64,000 nucleotides of DNA, taken from positions 23,741 through 87,740 of the forward strand of contig JAUYRZ010000056.1 of assembly GCA_030695565.1 (NCBI GenBank), written 5' to 3'. This document shows, piece after piece, positions 53,606 to 61,861 of the stretch. The DNA is from Archangium sp. (GTDB taxonomy: Bacteria > Myxococcota > Myxococcia > Myxococcales > Myxococcaceae). A program made the position numbers and the translations under genes. The notes beneath the pieces were generated by a model that had not been told where the DNA came from, did not search any database, and saw nothing but the letters and a program-made list of their open reading frames with translations. The number at the start of each line of letters is the position of its first letter. Within the stretch, counting starts at the first letter, position 1.

Positions 53606-54496
53606 TCAGACCGGAACGCCGTACACGGTTTGCTTCTCATCCCGCTCCGTCGTCTCGACGTCGGGGTTCGAAGCGACGAGGCGCATCGTGTTGCTGCGGA
53701 ACGAGTGATCTTCGTCGGGGAACGAGCCCGTGCGCACTTCGTCGAAGAACGCCTTGGCCGCGCCGTTCACGTCGTTCGAGAGCATCGCGTAGTGCTTCAC
53801 GAACTTCGGCTTGAAGTGCGGGTTGAGGCCGAGCAGGTCGTAACAGACGAGCACCTGGCCATCGCAGTGTTTGCCCGCGCCGATGCCGATGGTGGGAATC
53901 GAGAGGCGCGCGGTGATGGTCTTGGCGAGCTCCAGCGGCACGCCCTCGAGCACCAGCGCGTAACAACCGGCCTGCTCCAGGGCGACGGCGTCGTCGAGCA
54001 GCTTGCGCGCGGTGTCTTCATCGCGGCCCTGCACCACGTAGCCGCCCATCTTGTGGATCGACTGAGGCGTCAGCCCCAGGTGACCCATCACGGGGATCGA
54101 GGCGCGCACGATGCGGGTGACCACGTCGGCGAACTCCGCGCCGCCCTCGAGCTTCACGCTGCCCACGCCCCCTTCGGCGACCAGCCGACCGGCGTTGGCG
54201 ACCGCCTCCTCGACGGAGTTCTGGTAGCTCATGAAGGGCAGATCGCCGACCACGTGCGCCCGCTTGGCGCCGCGGGTGACGGCCCGCGAGTGGTAGACCA
54301 TCTGATCCATCGTCACGGGGAGGGTCGAGTCATGACCCTGAACCACCATGCCGAGAGAGTCTCCGACGAGCAGCACGTCAGCGCCTGCTTCATCGAAGAG
54401 CCTTGAGAACGTCGCGTCGTACGCGGTGACCATGCAGATCTTCTGACCTGCGGTCTTCAACTTCTTGAGCGTGTGGATGGTGACCTGGTTCTTCAC
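53606..54496 (-). CDS. panB: 3-methyl-2-oxobutanoate hydroxymethyltransferase
   Basis: A 296-residue enzyme making ketopantoate from alpha-ketoisovalerate and methylene-THF. Start GTG at 54496 with a near-perfect AGGAGGT site 5 bases upstream. Family blocks: [48 protein letters not shown], and [15 protein letters not shown]. The C-terminal part is about 25 residues longer than the E. coli enzyme. First of the panB-panC pair, downstream of a deoxynucleoside kinase gene. Confidence 0.97.
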   Translation of the reverse strand: MKNQVTIHTLKKLKTAGQKICMVTAYDATFSRLFDEAGADVLLVGDSLGMVVQGHDSTLPVTMDQMVYHSRAVTRGAKRAHVVGDLPFMSYQNSVEEAVANAGRLVAEGGVGSVKLEGGAEFADVVTRIVRASIPVMGHLGLTPQSIHKMGGYVVQGRDEDTARKLLDDAVALEQAGCYALVLEGVPLELAKTITARLSIPTIGIGAGKHCDGQVLVCYDLLGLNPHFKPKFVKHYAMLSNDVNGAAKAFFDEVRTGSFPDEDHSFRSNTMRLVASNPDVETTERDEKQTVYGVPV

Positions 54497-54613
54497 GGTT
54501 CACCTCCTGCTTCTGTGGACTGCGAGTGATGCCCTGAAGTTGCTGTCGGTTCGCCGCTCTTTTTCGAGTCGCCGTCGACCAGGACCGTACCGACCTACAC
54601 CTAACTCAACATC

Positions 54614-55261
54614 CTACTTCCTGCTGGGGAGCGGCTGATAGTGCACCGTCCCCTTGCGCGTCTGCCGGATCACCTGCATCAGGTTCTCCAGATCTTCCGG
54701 GTTGTTGACGAAGTCGATGTCGGACGTGTTGACGACCAGTAACGGCGTGTCCGTGTAGTGGAAGAAGAAGTCGTTGTACGACTTGCACAGCGACTCGAGG
54801 TAGCTCACGTCGAACTTGCGCTCGAAGTCACGTGCCCGCTTCTTGATGCGCGTCAGCAGCACGTCCATGCGCGCCTGCAGGTAGATCACCAGATCCGGCT
54901 TCGTCACCCGGGGCCCCAGCGCTTCGAACATGCGCTCGTAGAGCCCCATCTCGTTCTCGTCGAGCGTGAGCGCGGCGAAGATGCGGTCTTTGGCGAACAG
55001 GTAGTCGCTGACCGTCACCGAAGCGAACAGGTCTTGCTGGAAGAGCTCCTGTTGCTGGCGAAAGCGGGAGAGCAGGAAAAACATCTGCGTCTGAAACGCG
55101 TACTTCGCGCGGTCGCCGTAGAAGTTGGCGAGGAAGGGGTTCTCTTCGACCACCTCCATCACGCGGCGAGCCTGAAATCGCTCGGCAACGATGTTGGTGA
55201 GCGAGGACTTTCCGACACCAATCGGACCCTCGACGACGATGTAGCGATGGTCCAGTTTCAT
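54614..55261 (-). CDS. Deoxynucleoside kinase family protein
   Basis: A 215-residue kinase with the P-loop VVEGPIGVGKSSL, followed by EENPFLANFYGDRAKYAFQTQ and SDYLFAKDRIF, typical of dCK/dGK-like kinases. The C-terminal strand LLVVNTSDIDFV and the lid RIKKRARDFER are also seen. The Met at 55261 is chosen; the longer frame runs into the divergent promoter region. It phosphorylates deoxynucleosides for salvage. It lies 117 bases upstream of panB on the same strand, an arrangement also found in related bacteria. Confidence 0.9.
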   Translation of the reverse strand: MKLDHRYIVVEGPIGVGKSSLTNIVAERFQARRVMEVVEENPFLANFYGDRAKYAFQTQMFFLLSRFRQQQELFQQDLFASVTVSDYLFAKDRIFAALTLDENEMGLYERMFEALGPRVTKPDLVIYLQARMDVLLTRIKKRARDFERKFDVSYLESLCKSYNDFFFHYTDTPLLVVNTSDIDFVNNPEDLENLMQVIRQTRKGTVHYQPLPSRK

Positions 55262-55369
55262 GCGCGCCAGGGCCGATTTACCGGCCCGAAATGAGTGCGG
55301 CACACAACCACAAACAAGGGTCTACACGCAACGGAACTTCCGGAAAGGCGAGCAAGATCAAGCCGTTCA

Positions 55370-55400
55370 TTGACCAGTCATGTCACGTCACGTATGGTCA
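55370..55400 (+). promoter_or_regulatory. Sigma-70-like promoter with overlapping TGACCA/TGGTCA inverted repeat
   Basis: TTGACC (55370-55375), a 17-base spacer and TATGGT (55393-55398) match a housekeeping promoter. TGACCA (55371) and TGGTCA (55395-55400) form an inverted repeat across it, and GTCATGT occurs twice 20 bases apart. The expected start site falls at or next to the ATG at 55405, so the mRNA may be leaderless. Confidence 0.55.
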
Positions 55401-55404
55401 TGTG

Positions 55405-55677
55405 ATGGCTATCTCGCGGGGGAAGCAGTCGAGGGTCGTCGCCCTGGAAGCTGCACAGCAAGCGGAGAGCGTTCCGAACGAGCTCGTCGCGAGCCCGCTC
55501 TACGGCGTGGCGATGTTGAAGATCGCCATGGAGCTCAAGAAGGCCGATGCCCGGCCGGTCGACGAACTCATTCACGGTGTGCTCAGCCGCATGCGTCTCG
55601 ACGAGGGCGAGTTCCGCCGCTTCCTCGAGTCGAACGGTGGGCTGCTGCGGGCGATCGCCCAGAAGCGCTACGCATGA
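55405..55677 (+). CDS. Unknown 90-residue protein, first of a compact three-gene cluster
   Basis: Starts at ATG 55405, immediately after a promoter; no Shine-Dalgarno can fit, in keeping with a leaderless transcript. The product is helical and mixed-charge: MAISRGKQSRVVALEAAQQ, PLYGVAMLKIAMELKKADA, then DEGEFRRFLESNGGLLRAI and a basic end. No family recognised. Its stop codon overlaps the start of the next tiny gene (ATGA). The pair has the size and coupling of a toxin-antitoxin module, but no toxin family is seen, so no function is claimed. Confidence 0.6.
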   Translation: MAISRGKQSRVVALEAAQQAESVPNELVASPLYGVAMLKIAMELKKADARPVDELIHGVLSRMRLDEGEFRRFLESNGGLLRAIAQKRYA

Positions 55678-55838
55678 AGCGCCAGGTGAAGATCCCCTCG
55701 AAGGTGTTGGCGCGCGCGAAGGCCGCGGTCGAACTGGCATCCCCAAAGAAGCCGATTCCGCCGCCGCACCAACCGCGTAAGACGCTCGCGCGTGAAAAAG
55801 TCATCGCGGCGCTCAAGAAGCTCCACCCGATGGACTGA
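55674..55838 (+). CDS. Unknown 54-residue basic protein
   Basis: Begins MKRQVKIPSKVLARAKAAVE and ends in TLAREKVIAALKKLHPMD, with a Pro-rich middle (KKPIPPPHQPRK). Very basic, without hydrophobic segments, so a nucleic-acid or protein-binding partner is likely. The ATG overlaps the stop of the previous gene, so the two are translationally coupled. No family recognised; conservation in relatives would confirm that it is real. Confidence 0.55.
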   Translation: MKRQVKIPSKVLARAKAAVELASPKKPIPPPHQPRKTLAREKVIAALKKLHPMD

Positions 55839-55845
55839 CGGGCCG

Positions 55846-56643
55846 TTGCCCCGTCTCCAGCTCTTCGAGTTCAACGACGCTCCGTGGGCGCCTGCCGCGC
55901 TGCGGGAGACGCTGGTCGAGGCGCTCAGCCACACGCTGCGCTGGGGTCACATGCTCGATGGCCTCGTCGCGCCGCTCGCCCGCTGTCTGCAGAGTGCAGG
56001 CACCGCGAAGATCCTCGATCTCTGCTCGGGCGCAGGGGCCCCTGCCGACGTGTTGTGCACGGCGATGGTCAAGCGCAGCCACGACGTGCACTTCCTCATG
56101 TCGGATCTATTTCCGGCGATCGATCGCTGGGAGCAGCTCACCGCGGCCAACCGGCGCTTGAGCTTCGTGCGTGAGCCCGTCGACGCCACGAAGATTCCCG
56201 AGGCGCTGGGCAAGGGGCGCGTGAGGGTGATCATCAACGCGCTCCACCACTTTCCACCGCACGTCGCGCGTGAGGTGTTGCGCGGGGCCTGCCGAGACGC
56301 ACCCGGCGTGTTCATCGCGGAAGGGTTGGTGCGCAATCCCCTCTCCTTCGCGGCGATGGCTCCGGTCGGCCTGCTCGCCCTGCTGGCCTCCCCCGCGCTC
56401 GCCAACGACAAGCTGCTCGAGCGCGCTGCGCTGACCTGGTTGAGCCCCATCGCGCTGGCCGCCTCGGTGTGGGACGGCACGGTGAGTTCGATGCGCACGT
56501 ACCTGCCGGAAGAGCTGCGCGAGATGACCGCGGATCTCGACGGGTGGACGTGGACGTCGGGCGAGTACTCGCACTCGCGTGGGCTCGGCGCCGGCAGCTG
56601 GTTCAGCGGCATCCCCGCTCCCTTCGGGAGAGGGTCAGGGTGA
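55846..56643 (+). CDS. SAM-dependent methyltransferase, class I, substrate unknown
   Basis: A 265-residue protein from TTG at 55846, the only plausible initiator after the preceding stop; start uncertain. Motif I is KILDLCSGAGAPADVL, followed by an acidic strand end (LMSDLFP) and VRVIINALHHFPPHVAREVL, which resembles motif IV of small-molecule or lipid methyltransferases. A hydrophobic C-terminal part (MAPVGLLALLASPALA) may touch the membrane. The last residues (PFGRGSG) are encoded by a palindromic repeat. Third gene of the small cluster starting at 55405. Confidence 0.75.
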   Translation: MPRLQLFEFNDAPWAPAALRETLVEALSHTLRWGHMLDGLVAPLARCLQSAGTAKILDLCSGAGAPADVLCTAMVKRSHDVHFLMSDLFPAIDRWEQLTAANRRLSFVREPVDATKIPEALGKGRVRVIINALHHFPPHVAREVLRGACRDAPGVFIAEGLVRNPLSFAAMAPVGLLALLASPALANDKLLERAALTWLSPIALAASVWDGTVSSMRTYLPEELREMTADLDGWTWTSGEYSHSRGLGAGSWFSGIPAPFGRGSG

Positions 56644-56647
56644 GGGC
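56618..56647. repeat. Palindromic repeat fragment overlapping the end of the methyltransferase gene
   Basis: CTCCC and GGGAG around TTC form a small stem, then AGGGTCAGGGTGAGGG matches one arm of the recurring repeat. The stop codon of the methyltransferase (TGA) lies within it. Confidence 0.6.
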
Positions 56648-56783
56648 CTCATCAACTCAGGGCTCCAACAGCTCGAGCTGATGCACGAGCGACGCGGCGG
56701 GACGAGGTCGAACGGGCCCGCGTCGGCCGGTGAACACCGCGCGTCGACCGTGTCGATGTCGTCGGGTGAGAGCCAGGCGATGA

Positions 56784-56918
56784 TCACCTGGCTGGGTGCC
56801 CCGCCGATGCGCGGCCGCTGCACGCGGTTCCGCTCCGAGTGCCCCGATACAAGGTCTCCATTTCGGAACAGAGGTCATCCACCAATCCCAACGCCCCCCC
56901 CACCAGGAGCCTGATCAT
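56784..56918 (-). CDS. Possible short or frameshifted gene after rsmA
   Basis: ATG at 56918 has CCGGAG just upstream and follows the rsmA stop by 9 bases. It gives 44 residues (MIRLLVGGALGLVDDLCSEM..). After about residue 26 a sister frame is more protein-like and stays open to 56635 (RPRIGGAPSQVIIAWLSPDD), so one frameshift would give a protein of about 90 residues. No family recognised; it may be decayed or spurious. Confidence 0.3.
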   Translation of the reverse strand: MIRLLVGGALGLVDDLCSEMETLYRGTRSGTACSGRASAGHPAR

Positions 56919-56927
56919 GGCTCCGGA

Positions 56928-57743
56928 TTAGCCGAGCGCCCGCTCGATGGCAGCGAACTCCTCGACGGTGAGCGTCTCGGCCCGGCGCAGCCCATCGACG
57001 CCGGCTTTCTCCAACACCGGAGCCCAGTCGGTGGTCAGCGTCTTCTCGGTCTTGAGCGAATTGGCGAGCGTCTTCCGGCGCTGCGCAAAACCGGCCTTCA
57101 CCACTTTGCGGAAGCGCAGCTCGTTGAGCACCTCGGCCCGCGGCTTGGGAAACCGGGTGAGCTTGAGCACCGCTGAGTCCACGTTCGGTGGCGGATGAAA
57201 CATGTCGGCCGGAACCTCGAACGCGTTCTCCACCTGAAAACGCAGCGCCAACATCACCGTGAGGATGCCCGACTCGCGCGTGCCCGGCTCGGCGGCCACC
57301 CGTTCGACGACTTCCTTCTGCAGGGTGAAGACCGCGCGCGAAACGTGATCGGCCTGATCGAGCACCTCGAACAGAATCGGGCTCGACAGGTGGTACGGCA
57401 GGTTGCCCACCACCACCACTTGATCCGCGTTCGCCGTCTTGGCGAAGTCGATCTCCGCGGCGTTGCCTTCCACCAGGGTCAGCCCCTCCAACTTGAGCGA
57501 GTTGAGGGCCTTGACCATGTCGCGATCGCGCTCGACCGCCGTCACCTTCGCGCCCGTGGCGAGCAGAAACCGCGTGAGGTGGCCCAGGCCCGGCCCCAGC
57601 TCGATGCACGCTTCACCCGGCCGCAGCATCGCCTCTTCGGCGATCTCCGAGAGCACGCGGTCATCAGACAAGAAGTTCTGACCCCAGCTGTGTTTGGGCT
57701 GGAGGTGCAGCCGCTTGAGCATGTCCCTCGGGTGCTCGGCCAT
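56928..57743 (-). CDS. rsmA: 16S rRNA dimethyladenosine transferase
   Basis: A 271-residue enzyme (KsgA) that dimethylates two adjacent adenines of the 3' hairpin of 16S rRNA during 30S maturation. SAM motif CIELGPGLGHLTRFL, motif IV VVGNLPYHLSSPIL, and DMFHPPPNVDSAVL are all present. Its ATG overlaps the tsaD stop codon (TGATG), so I prefer it to the upstream in-frame Met. Length normal. Confidence 0.96.
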   Translation of the reverse strand: MAEHPRDMLKRLHLQPKHSWGQNFLSDDRVLSEIAEEAMLRPGEACIELGPGLGHLTRFLLATGAKVTAVERDRDMVKALNSLKLEGLTLVEGNAAEIDFAKTANADQVVVVGNLPYHLSSPILFEVLDQADHVSRAVFTLQKEVVERVAAEPGTRESGILTVMLALRFQVENAFEVPADMFHPPPNVDSAVLKLTRFPKPRAEVLNELRFRKVVKAGFAQRRKTLANSLKTEKTLTTDWAPVLEKAGVDGLRRAETLTVEEFAAIERALG

Positions 57744-58741
57744 CACAACCTCCACGACGGATCAGCGTTGAGAGAAAATTCGGAGCGCACGCCCCGCTTG
57801 AAAGCCTCCGCGCCCGCCACGGCGATCATCGCGCCGTTGTCGGTGCAGAGCCGTTTCGGAGGGAGATACAGCTTCACGCCCGCTTCATCGGACCGCTCCT
57901 GCGCGAGGCCGCGCAGACGCGAGTTGGCCGCCACGCCGCCGCAGAGCACCAGCTGCGTGGCCCCGGCCTTCTTCGCGCCCAGCATCACCTTCCTGGTGAG
58001 CGCGTCGGCCACCGCTTCTTGAAACGAAGCGCAGAGATCAGCCAGCGCCTGGCCGGTGGGCACGCCGTGCTTTTGCACGTGATGGAGCACCGCGGTCTTG
58101 AGGCCGGAGAAGCTCCAGTCGAGCTCCTCGTGGCTCTTGAGCGCGCGAGGAAACGCGATGGCCTTCGGGTCGCCCTTCTGCGCCAGCTCATCGATGGGCT
58201 GCCCACCCGGATAGGGGAGCCCCAGCAACCGGGCCACCTTGTCGTAGGCCTCGCCCGCCGCGTCGTCGCGCGTGGTGCCCAGCTTCTTGTACGTGCCGAA
58301 CGCGGGCACTTCGTAGAGCGTGGTGTGCCCACCCGAGACGACCAGCCCCAGGAAAGGCGGCTCGGGCGCGTCGGCCGCCAGGCGAATCGCCAGCAGGTGC
58401 CCTTCGAGGTGGTTGACGCCCACCAGCGGCAAGCCGGTGGCGAGGCTCAACGACTTGGCCACCTGCAGGCCCACCAGCAGCGCGCCCTGTAGGCCGGGCC
58501 CCGAGGTGACCGAGATGACGTCGAGATCGGTGAGAGACGACTTCGCCCGGCTGAGCGCTTCGTCGATGACCGGCATCACCTGCAGCAGGTGGTTGCGGCT
58601 GGCCAGCTCAGGGATGACGCCGCCCCAGCGCCGGTGAATGTCGATCTGCGTCGACACCACGTCAGAGAGCGCAATCCGGCCATCGCGAACCACCGCGGCG
58701 GCCGTCTCGTCACACGACGTCTCGATACCCAGGCACAACAC
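57743..58741 (-). CDS. tsaD: tRNA N6-adenosine threonylcarbamoyltransferase
   Basis: A 332-residue enzyme completing t6A at position 37 of ANN-decoding tRNAs, with TsaB/TsaE. Signatures: GIETSCDETAAAVV, the iron-binding NHLEGHLLA motif, VVSGGHTTLYEV, and LVLCGGVAANSRLR. The C-terminus overlaps rsmA by one base in TGATG, linking two RNA-modifying enzymes. Length typical. Confidence 0.97.
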   Translation of the reverse strand: MLCLGIETSCDETAAAVVRDGRIALSDVVSTQIDIHRRWGGVIPELASRNHLLQVMPVIDEALSRAKSSLTDLDVISVTSGPGLQGALLVGLQVAKSLSLATGLPLVGVNHLEGHLLAIRLAADAPEPPFLGLVVSGGHTTLYEVPAFGTYKKLGTTRDDAAGEAYDKVARLLGLPYPGGQPIDELAQKGDPKAIAFPRALKSHEELDWSFSGLKTAVLHHVQKHGVPTGQALADLCASFQEAVADALTRKVMLGAKKAGATQLVLCGGVAANSRLRGLAQERSDEAGVKLYLPPKRLCTDNGAMIAVAGAEAFKRGVRSEFSLNADPSWRL

Positions 58742-58782
58742 GCGTCTGCTCTAACCCTGCCAGCGTACCGAGTCGATCTCCG

Positions 58783-61443
58783 TCAGGGGATGCCGGCCAG
58801 GGCGGCCCGCACTTCGTCGGCCTGGGAGCCCCGGGGCTTGAGCTTCAAGAACTCGCGGTAGGGGGTCTTGGCTTCGGCGTCGCGCCCCAGGTTCTGGAAA
58901 GCGATGCCCAGGGCCAACCACGCCTGAGCGTTGGTCGCGTCGTCCTTCACGGCGTCCTTGAGGTAGGGAATGGCCTCTTTGTAGCCCATGTCCGACATCA
59001 CCAACGCGATGCCCAGGCCCGCCCGCAGCTGGCTCTCGTCCGGCGAGAGCTTGAGCGCCTCGCGGTAGAGCTGCACGGCCTTGCGGTACTTCTGACCGAC
59101 CAGCGCCGCCTTGGCGTCTTCCACCAGCCTGGCCAACGCGCCATCCGCAGGCGCTGCCACGCCCGCATCTTTGACAGCGACGGTCGTGCCCGCATCTTTC
59201 GGGGCGACGGCCACGACGGTGCCTGCGTCGACTTCGGGAACCACGACGACCGCGGCTCCGGCATCGACCGGTGCGGCGACGACGGCTTGCCCGGCGTCTT
59301 CTTCGCCTGCGTCTTCGATGACGTCGGGCACCAGCGCGACTTCCTGGCCCGCATCGAACGTCTCGTCACCTGCATCGGGCGCGATCACCACCGTGACACC
59401 GGCATCGACCTCGCCGGGGACCACCTCAGGATCGCTGTTGGCGATCACGATGCCCACGATGATCCCGAGCGCGAGGCCCGCCATGATCACGATCGCCCAC
59501 GTGCGATTCCCACGAATGGGGACCTGGTTCTCGAGGGAGAGCGGCTGCGAGTCTTTGCCTTCGGTGTCGCTGAAGAACTGATCTTCGAGCGCAGGCGGCA
59601 ACGGCTTGGGCGCCGTGAGCTTGCCCACCGGCGTGACGGTCACTGCCGGAGGCGCAGGAGGCGGCGGCAACGGCACCACCGGCGCCGGCGGCCGGGTGAC
59701 GGCAGCGATCGGCGGAGGGGTCGGCGGCGTGGGGATCGGCTGAGGCAGGACCCCGGCCGTGACCGTCTCGGAGACGGGTTCGATCGGAACGAGGTCCTCC
59801 TGCGGCGAGGGCATCAGCGAAACAGGCGGCGCGATCGGCCGCTGAGCCTGTGACTGGGGGAGATCGCGGCGCTCCAGCGCGGCGCCTCCGAAGACCGGCG
59901 GCGCACTGGGGCGCGCGGGCGGCACCGCTTGCGGCACGGGCGAATTGCGCGGCTCGTACTTGTTCCACCCCGAGGTGGCCCCCCAGGAGGAGCTGGTCTC
60001 CAGCCCTTCACCTTCGATGGAGGCCCACTTGTCGAGCAGCATCTTGCGGGCGCGCTCCAGCTCACGGGGCGGCTGTTCGACCAGGAACTGCGAGCCGGGC
60101 GCGGGCGTGGGGCTCGAAGGCACCGGCACCGGCATCGGCGGCGAAGAAGGCGTGGAACCGCGGGGCCGCGGCTCGAACTTGTGCACGTCGGCCTTCGACG
60201 TGGAGGGCTCGGGCGCGAAGTGAATCGGAGGCGGCGCGAGGGGCACCGGCACGGGCGCCAGATCGAGCGGCATGTCGAGCGGCTCTTCGTCGACCGGCAT
60301 CGGCGGCAGCTCGGGCTCGGCGGCGTCGATCTCGTCGACCACCGAAGGGCCGGGCAACGGCACGACGGCGGCAACGGCAGGGGGCAACGTGCCCGCCGGC
60401 GTGACCGAAGGAGGCCCGATCGCTTCGCCACCCGTGGGGGCCGGACCGGTGTTGAGCCACTCCTCGATGCCCGGCTTGCGCGGCCGATCGCCTTCCATCG
60501 AAGGGGCACCGACCTCTTTGATCAACCCTTCGAAGTAGAGCTTGGAGATGATCCCCAACGCGGCGAGATCTTCGAAGTCGGAGTCATCGACCACGCGCGA
60601 GAGATTGCGGCGGCCATCGAACAGACGCAGCAGCCCGTTCACTTCATCGGGGATCTCGGCCAGGCGATCCGACAGCTGCGAGTAGTCGAGCTCGAAGATG
60701 GTCTCGAGCGGGGGCAGCTGCTCGAGCATGCGGCCCCACTCGTCGAGGCGGCGCATGCCTTCCATCAACAGGCCCTGCGTGGAGACCTCGATGCGCTCGG
60801 GCCGATCGATGGGAACGAACGACACCTCGAACTTGCCTTCGAAGGTGTTGAGCATCCGGTAGAAGGCGTTTTCGCCCCGCAGCCGGCCCAGCTCTGAATC
60901 GACGACGCGGCCTTCCTTGAAATACACGATGCCGGCGCGCTCGCCTTCGAGCTTGATGATGCCGGTCTTGCGGCCGATCTCGAAGGTCTGCACGAGGTCG
61001 ACGACGCCCATGTCGGAGAGGTTTCCGACGAAGCCGTTCTTGGTCTCCTTGCGTTCGCTGCGATCCTTCTCCACCTTCTGGAGGATCATGCGAACGCGAG
61101 TGACCACCTCTTTGATGTAGATGGGCTTGGTCAGGTAGTCGTCGGCGCCCTGCTCCAGGCCCTTCACCTTCGACTCGACGGCTTTCTGATTGGTCAGAAA
61201 GACGAAGGGAATGTGACGGAAGCGCTCGTCGCTCTTGAGCACCTTGCAGAGCTCGAGCCCATCCATCTCGGGCATGCGGGTCTCGGAGAGCACGAGATCC
61301 GGCGGGCTTATCTGAACCTTCTCGAGCGCGTCTTTTCCGTGAATGGCCGTCGTCACCTGGAAGCCAGCCTTCTTCAGGCTGACCTCCATGACGCGAAGGC
61401 TCTTCGCATCGGAATCGACCAGCAGGAGGTGCTGCTTCGCCAC
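58783..61443 (-). CDS. Receiver-PATAN(DUF4388)-TM-TPR protein with Glu at the phospho-acceptor site
   Basis: An 886-residue protein. Residues 1-120 are a receiver domain (HLLLVDSDAKSLRVMEVSL, conserved Thr84 and Lys106 in DYLTKP), but at position 54 the phospho-acceptor Asp is Glu (LVLSETRMPEMDG), which may lock it in an active-like state. A PATAN/DUF4388 domain follows (about 135-230, VVDLVQTFEIGRKTGIIKLE), then another helical domain to about 310. A Pro/Ala-rich linker, one membrane helix (WAIVIMAGLALGIIVGIVIA), a DAG-rich segment and about three TPRs complete it. Divergent from the PilZ gene, suggesting a role in surface motility or signalling. Confidence 0.85.
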   Translation of the reverse strand: MAKQHLLLVDSDAKSLRVMEVSLKKAGFQVTTAIHGKDALEKVQISPPDLVLSETRMPEMDGLELCKVLKSDERFRHIPFVFLTNQKAVESKVKGLEQGADDYLTKPIYIKEVVTRVRMILQKVEKDRSERKETKNGFVGNLSDMGVVDLVQTFEIGRKTGIIKLEGERAGIVYFKEGRVVDSELGRLRGENAFYRMLNTFEGKFEVSFVPIDRPERIEVSTQGLLMEGMRRLDEWGRMLEQLPPLETIFELDYSQLSDRLAEIPDEVNGLLRLFDGRRNLSRVVDDSDFEDLAALGIISKLYFEGLIKEVGAPSMEGDRPRKPGIEEWLNTGPAPTGGEAIGPPSVTPAGTLPPAVAAVVPLPGPSVVDEIDAAEPELPPMPVDEEPLDMPLDLAPVPVPLAPPPIHFAPEPSTSKADVHKFEPRPRGSTPSSPPMPVPVPSSPTPAPGSQFLVEQPPRELERARKMLLDKWASIEGEGLETSSSWGATSGWNKYEPRNSPVPQAVPPARPSAPPVFGGAALERRDLPQSQAQRPIAPPVSLMPSPQEDLVPIEPVSETVTAGVLPQPIPTPPTPPPIAAVTRPPAPVVPLPPPPAPPAVTVTPVGKLTAPKPLPPALEDQFFSDTEGKDSQPLSLENQVPIRGNRTWAIVIMAGLALGIIVGIVIANSDPEVVPGEVDAGVTVVIAPDAGDETFDAGQEVALVPDVIEDAGEEDAGQAVVAAPVDAGAAVVVVPEVDAGTVVAVAPKDAGTTVAVKDAGVAAPADGALARLVEDAKAALVGQKYRKAVQLYREALKLSPDESQLRAGLGIALVMSDMGYKEAIPYLKDAVKDDATNAQAWLALGIAFQNLGRDAEAKTPYREFLKLKPRGSQADEVRAALAGIP

Positions 61444-61523
61444 GGGGTAACGCCCTTTCGTACGGGAACGGTGCGGATGTTTCGTCTTGCGAACCGGGGT
61501 GTCAACGTTTCAACTGCATCCTG

Positions 61524-61850
61524 ATGGGTACGGATCAGCGCAGAGAAGAACGCTCGGCCATCCAGGCCCGCTTTTCCGCGAGGGATTCGAGCGGCGCCGG
61601 CACCCTCACCTTCACCTCCGCCGACGTCTCCACCGGGGGCGCTTTTCTCAAGTCCGACCTGCTGCTGGAGCAGGGAGAGTCACTTTCACTGCAGTTCGAG
61701 GTCCCCGGGGCAGGCCCCGTGTTGACCCAGGCGCGGGTGGCCTGGGTGCGGCGTTTTCCGGAAGCCGGCCAGTCGCCGGGCATGGGGGTGGAGTTCGTCT
61801 CCCTGCGCGACACCGAACGGGCGGCCATCGTTCGGTGGTTGGGCCGCTGA
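61524..61850 (+). CDS. PilZ-domain c-di-GMP-binding protein
   Basis: A 108-residue single PilZ domain. The c-di-GMP-binding motifs are both intact: RREER near residue 6-10 (RxxxR) and DVSTGGAFL (D/N-x-S-x-x-G) near residue 34. The remainder fits the six-stranded barrel (ARVAWVRRFPEAGQ, MGVEFVSLRD). The neighbour across an 80-base divergent gap is the receiver-PATAN-TPR protein, and the convergent gene is a J-domain/TPR protein, so these may form a local signalling group. Confidence 0.9.
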   Translation: MGTDQRREERSAIQARFSARDSSGAGTLTFTSADVSTGGAFLKSDLLLEQGESLSLQFEVPGAGPVLTQARVAWVRRFPEAGQSPGMGVEFVSLRDTERAAIVRWLGR

Positions 61851-61861
61851 ACCCCTGAAGA

